Assembly: GCA_034440615.1 (NCBI GenBank)
Contig: JAOTOM010004682.1
Span: 208,501 to 272,500 of the forward strand
Reading direction: 5' to 3'
Origin: Ashinkailepas kermadecensis
Taxonomy: Eukaryota; Arthropoda; Thecostraca; Neolepadidae
Length of the DNA stretch: 64,000 nt
In this document: one piece after another, positions 61,508 to 64,000 of the stretch
Numbering within the stretch: position 1 is the first letter of the stretch
Layout of the letters: every line of letters starts with the position of its first letter
Translations under genes and position numbers: made by a program
The notes under the pieces: generated by a model
Databases searched by the model: none
The model's input: only the letters and a program-made list of their open reading frames with translations
What the model was told of the DNA's origin: nothing

Positions 61508-62200
61508 TCTACGCTGTGTTGTTGCAATTGTACGTCATTACACCAGATGTTTCAGGTTTATTCATGTCATTGGGAAGTCGGAGCTGTAAAATTGGTAGAT
61601 CGGATTACACCGAATACAAGATCACTTTTCAGAGTAATGGATGGAGTGCTGTTACACTTGGCTTCATCATCTATTCTCTCTTGGTGGAGGGGTAGCCGTA
61701 CCCTCAACTTTTCCACAATATAACCATGCACCTGCGGCGTTCATCGCAAGAAATGACTCGAAGTCTGTCCACGCATAACCCGGATGGACACTTTCAGATC
61801 CGATCCAATCGATATCCGTATGAACCAATTCAATCCTTACCCATATCCGTACCAAATCATCCGCTATCCAAACCATTTTCAAAAACGCGAAAAACTTCAA
61901 ACCGGATTGGTTACAGTAATCAGTATTTTGGCCAGGAACATTACACAATGACTTAGCAAAGAATATAAAAAACATAAATATATGGTGGACGTATTGCTTC
62001 GACGCATGATATAGCAGTATATTTTTAAGCCATCATATTTATTTCAACCATTGCAAATAATAAATGAAAGCTCGTGTATGGCAAGACAAATGCGGAATGG
62101 GCATTCTTAGCGCCTTGCAAGCTATATCGTCCATGAATTAACACTCAGAGAGTGAAAACAATCTCGACATTCAACGTTTCGTGCGCGGCCAAGAAGAAAA
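61508..62200. other. No gene recognised
   Basis: Contains a short degenerate repeat of the type ATCCGATCC/ATCCGTA at 61,795-61,870 and otherwise unremarkable AT-rich sequence. Confidence 0.35.
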
Positions 62201-62224
62201 GTTTAAGGCGCTTTTTCGTCTGCC

Positions 62225-62335
62225 GCTACTGTGCGTGACTGACCAATGAACGAGTGGGCGGGAAACTACCCCGCGGTTGTGTTTGTGGCGCAGAGACGTT
62301 CATTCGGCACAGAGTTGTATCGGCCGAGTGAGGTA
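62225..62335 (+). promoter_or_regulatory. Putative promoter and first exon of plus-strand gene
   Basis: A CCAAT box (62,243) and a GGGCGGGAAA element that combines a GC box with an E2F-like site (62,256) are followed by CpG-rich sequence with a CATTC initiator-like motif. A GAG|GTAAAG donor follows at 62,333. Spacing suggests a short untranslated first exon (about 62,290-62,332) spliced to the coding exon at 63.13 kb. This is inferred from motifs alone. Confidence 0.4.
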
Positions 62336-62611
62336 AAGGAATATTGACACGATTTTCACGTGTTACAAGTTACCGGAGGTGTGAAATAAGATATCGAGAC
62401 GTCTGTGCTGTCAAGGCGGAAGCAGTAAGGTATGTGAAATCCAGACAAAATATATGTTTAGTATAAAACAACACCACAGCGCCAATGCAAGTGGTTACTT
62501 GTCCTCCAGAAAATGGTGATTTGTACACCGTTAGGCCATTATTTTGGTTTGCCACAAAGTCTGGTGCATAAGTAGAGGATTTTGCGAATTTCTGGCCTAA
62601 TGCTGGTTTGA

Positions 62612-63030
62612 AGCTTTTGTGGTCTGGTGCTGGTCTGTGGCTTTTGTGGTCTTGTGCTGGTCTGTGGCTTTTGTGGCCAGGTGCTAGTCTGCAGCTTTTG
62701 TGATCTGGTGCTGGTCTGCAGCTTTTGTGGCCAGGTGCTGGTCTGCGGCTTTTGGGGTCTGCGGCTTTTGTGGTCTGGTTCTGGTCTGCGGCTTTTATGG
62801 TATGGTGCTGGTCTGCGGCTTTTGTGGTCTGGTGCTGGTCTGTGGCTTTTGTGGTCAGGTGCTGGTTTGTGGCTTTTGGGATCTGGTGCTGGTCTGCGGC
62901 TTTTGTGGCCAGGTGCTGGTATGTGGCTTTTGTGGTCAGGTACTGATCTGCTGCTTTGTAGATTTGTGCTGGCCTGCGGCTTTTGTTGTCTTGTGCTCGT
63001 CCGCATATTGTGTGGTCTGGCTCTGACTTG
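62612..63030. repeat. 27-bp minisatellite open on both strands
   Basis: Units like GGTCTGGTGCTGGTCTGCGG plus CTTTTGT repeat about 14 times with point variants and small losses. As 27 is a multiple of three, frames persist: LVLVCGFCG-type on the plus strand and HKSRRPAPD-type on the minus strand (62,539-63,096, 185 aa). It probably lies in an intron of the plus-strand gene. A low-complexity proline/lysine-rich minus-strand protein cannot be excluded. Confidence 0.7.
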
Positions 63031-63130
63031 AGGCTTTATGGCATTCCCAATTGAAAATAAATATATTATACTTATGCCACTACATTTCCGGTTCAATTTT
63101 GTTCAGGATCTCAGTCCGTTTTCTTTGCAG

Positions 63131-63546
63131 GTATATATGGATCCCGTGACGTTCTACGGGTGTCCACGGCCTCTGCAACCCACCTGTGTGCAGCTTGTTG
63201 CGAACAATGTATACGCACAAGTGCGCCAACTGCTAAAACTCCCGAAGAGTGGCAGACGTGTAAGCACTATTCGTGAGAACATTCGAGTGGCTGACGCTGG
63301 GTACTTCCGGGAAAAAAACTAGAAGACATCATCCGACTGGTGTCAGTGAAAGTGTGCTCCGAGTGGTGGGTGAGATACATTAACGACCACGGCGACGCCA
63401 ACGAGCTTCAGTGCAAGTCAGTGCCAGTGAAGATCCGTCGCCACCAGTGCGAGACCCAGTGGGTGAAAACGCCCACGGGTCTGCAGGCCGAGGTGCTGGA
63501 CCGCGACTCCTACATCTTTGCCAAAGTGTACCGGCAGCGGCGATAG
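63131..63546 (+). CDS. Two-exon 3' end of an unrecognised plus-strand gene
   Basis: A strong acceptor, CCGTTTTCTTTGCAG, precedes an open frame starting VYMDPVTFYGCPRPLQPTC with an ATG at 63,137. The frame would stop at 63,322. Removing a 74-nt intron from the donor ATTC|GTGAGA (63,273) to GGTGTCAG (63,346) joins it in phase 1 to a second frame, KVCSEWWVRYINDHGDANEL, containing VPVKIRRHQCETQWVKTP and ending KVYRQRR with a TAG at 63,544-63,546. The second part is rich in C- and G-ending codons, as expected of coding DNA. I do not recognise the family. A better-looking donor, CGT|GTAAGC at 63,262, would lead to an immediate stop. No AATAAA is visible before the window ends. Confidence 0.45.
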
Positions 63547-64000
63547 TGGCTGTAAGACTATGTCTGAGCCGAATGGCTTAGTTTAAGTATATTTAAGTGT
63601 AGGTACCTGTTCTGTGCTGATAAGTTTGTAAATATTAGTTCACGTTATTATTAGCCTGAAGCTGTCTGAACATGTAATAATCAAGAATTCGAGCGTTAGT
63701 ATTCGTAAGTCGTTTTTGTTCTCGCAGTATGAGCGGAACAAGTATTGTGCTAAGAATACCGCACTTGTCATTGTAGAAACGTTAGAGAACCAAAAAGTGA
63801 AGTGTAGCATTTATGACAGTCAGGTGCTTGTACTTGTTGAACGCTTGTCTAGAATACGGTGTACAGTTTAAAAAAAAATGCAAGGGTGGGAGCCAGCTAG
63901 CTGCGTTGCAAAGTAGACTAGCTGCAGAGTTCTTTGAATGGCCGGTAATTGTTGAGGTAAACAGTGTTCCTTTGGAGGCTCGTCAGAACGAACTCGTAAG
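63547..64000 (+). other. Putative 3' UTR and downstream sequence
   Basis: AT-rich non-coding sequence after the stop codon of the plus-strand frame, with TTTAAGTATATTTAAGT and GTAAATATTAG segments. No canonical polyadenylation hexamer or other gene is visible up to the window end. Confidence 0.35.

Noticed and set aside
63347..63546. Neurotrophin, Spaetzle or IL-17 type cystine-knot growth factor
   Set aside because: The VC-x-E-x-W-V segment is superficially similar, but cysteine number and spacing do not fit any of these families.

Overview
The window is eukaryotic, from a metazoan and probably an invertebrate. Coding information lies in short exons with GT-AG borders, introns are kilobases long, and microsatellites, retroelement and DNA-transposon remnants are frequent. 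The recognisable coding modules belong to the pacifastin family of serine-protease inhibitors, which is best known from arthropods. The species cannot be fixed from the sequence.

Main content (about 0.78-57.5 kb, minus strand): one large gene, or the 3' part of one, built from small cysteine-rich exons that all start and end in phase 1. There are three exon types. Exon A (210 bp, 70 aa) is a pacifastin-like domain with a two-cysteine C-terminal extension. Exon B (108 bp, 36 aa) is a textbook pacifastin domain. Exon C (225 bp, 75 aa) is an eight-cysteine module I cannot assign. An A-B pair, with about 355 bp between A and B, sits once in each unit of a tandem array with a period of about 4.85 kb. 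Near-identical units fill 13.98-38.24 kb. More diverged or rearranged units lie at 9.6-13.98 kb and 38.2-55.6 kb. Homologous exon C segments bracket the array at 1.66-1.89 and 57.24-57.46 kb. A variant exon A at 0.85-1.10 kb, followed by a stop codon and a minus-strand AATAAA, looks like the 3' end of the gene. The product would be a secreted multi-headed inhibitor. The predicted P1 residue is Arg in almost every A domain and Leu in the five most similar B domains, so trypsin-like and chymotrypsin-like sites would alternate. Because every exon is symmetric in phase 1, units can be gained or lost without changing the frame.

Rearrangements: 3.0-9.6 kb holds a partial direct unit, a LINE endonuclease fragment, an inverted exon-less unit fragment and part of a TTAA-specific element. 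The unit at 9.6 kb has lost exon A. A foreign block of about 3.45 kb containing a 16-bp minisatellite replaces part of the unit at 40.3-43.8 kb. A complete 928-bp TTAA-flanked element sits at 50.96-51.88 kb, with empty sites visible in sister units. Deletions have shortened the units at 53.7 and 55.3 kb.

Right flank (57.9-64 kb): (TA)n and (GA)n microsatellites, promoter-like CpG-rich stretches at 59.8 and 62.2 kb, a motif resembling the hammerhead/Penelope terminal sequence at 60.4 kb, a 27-bp minisatellite, and a probable plus-strand gene ending at 63,546 whose product I do not recognise.
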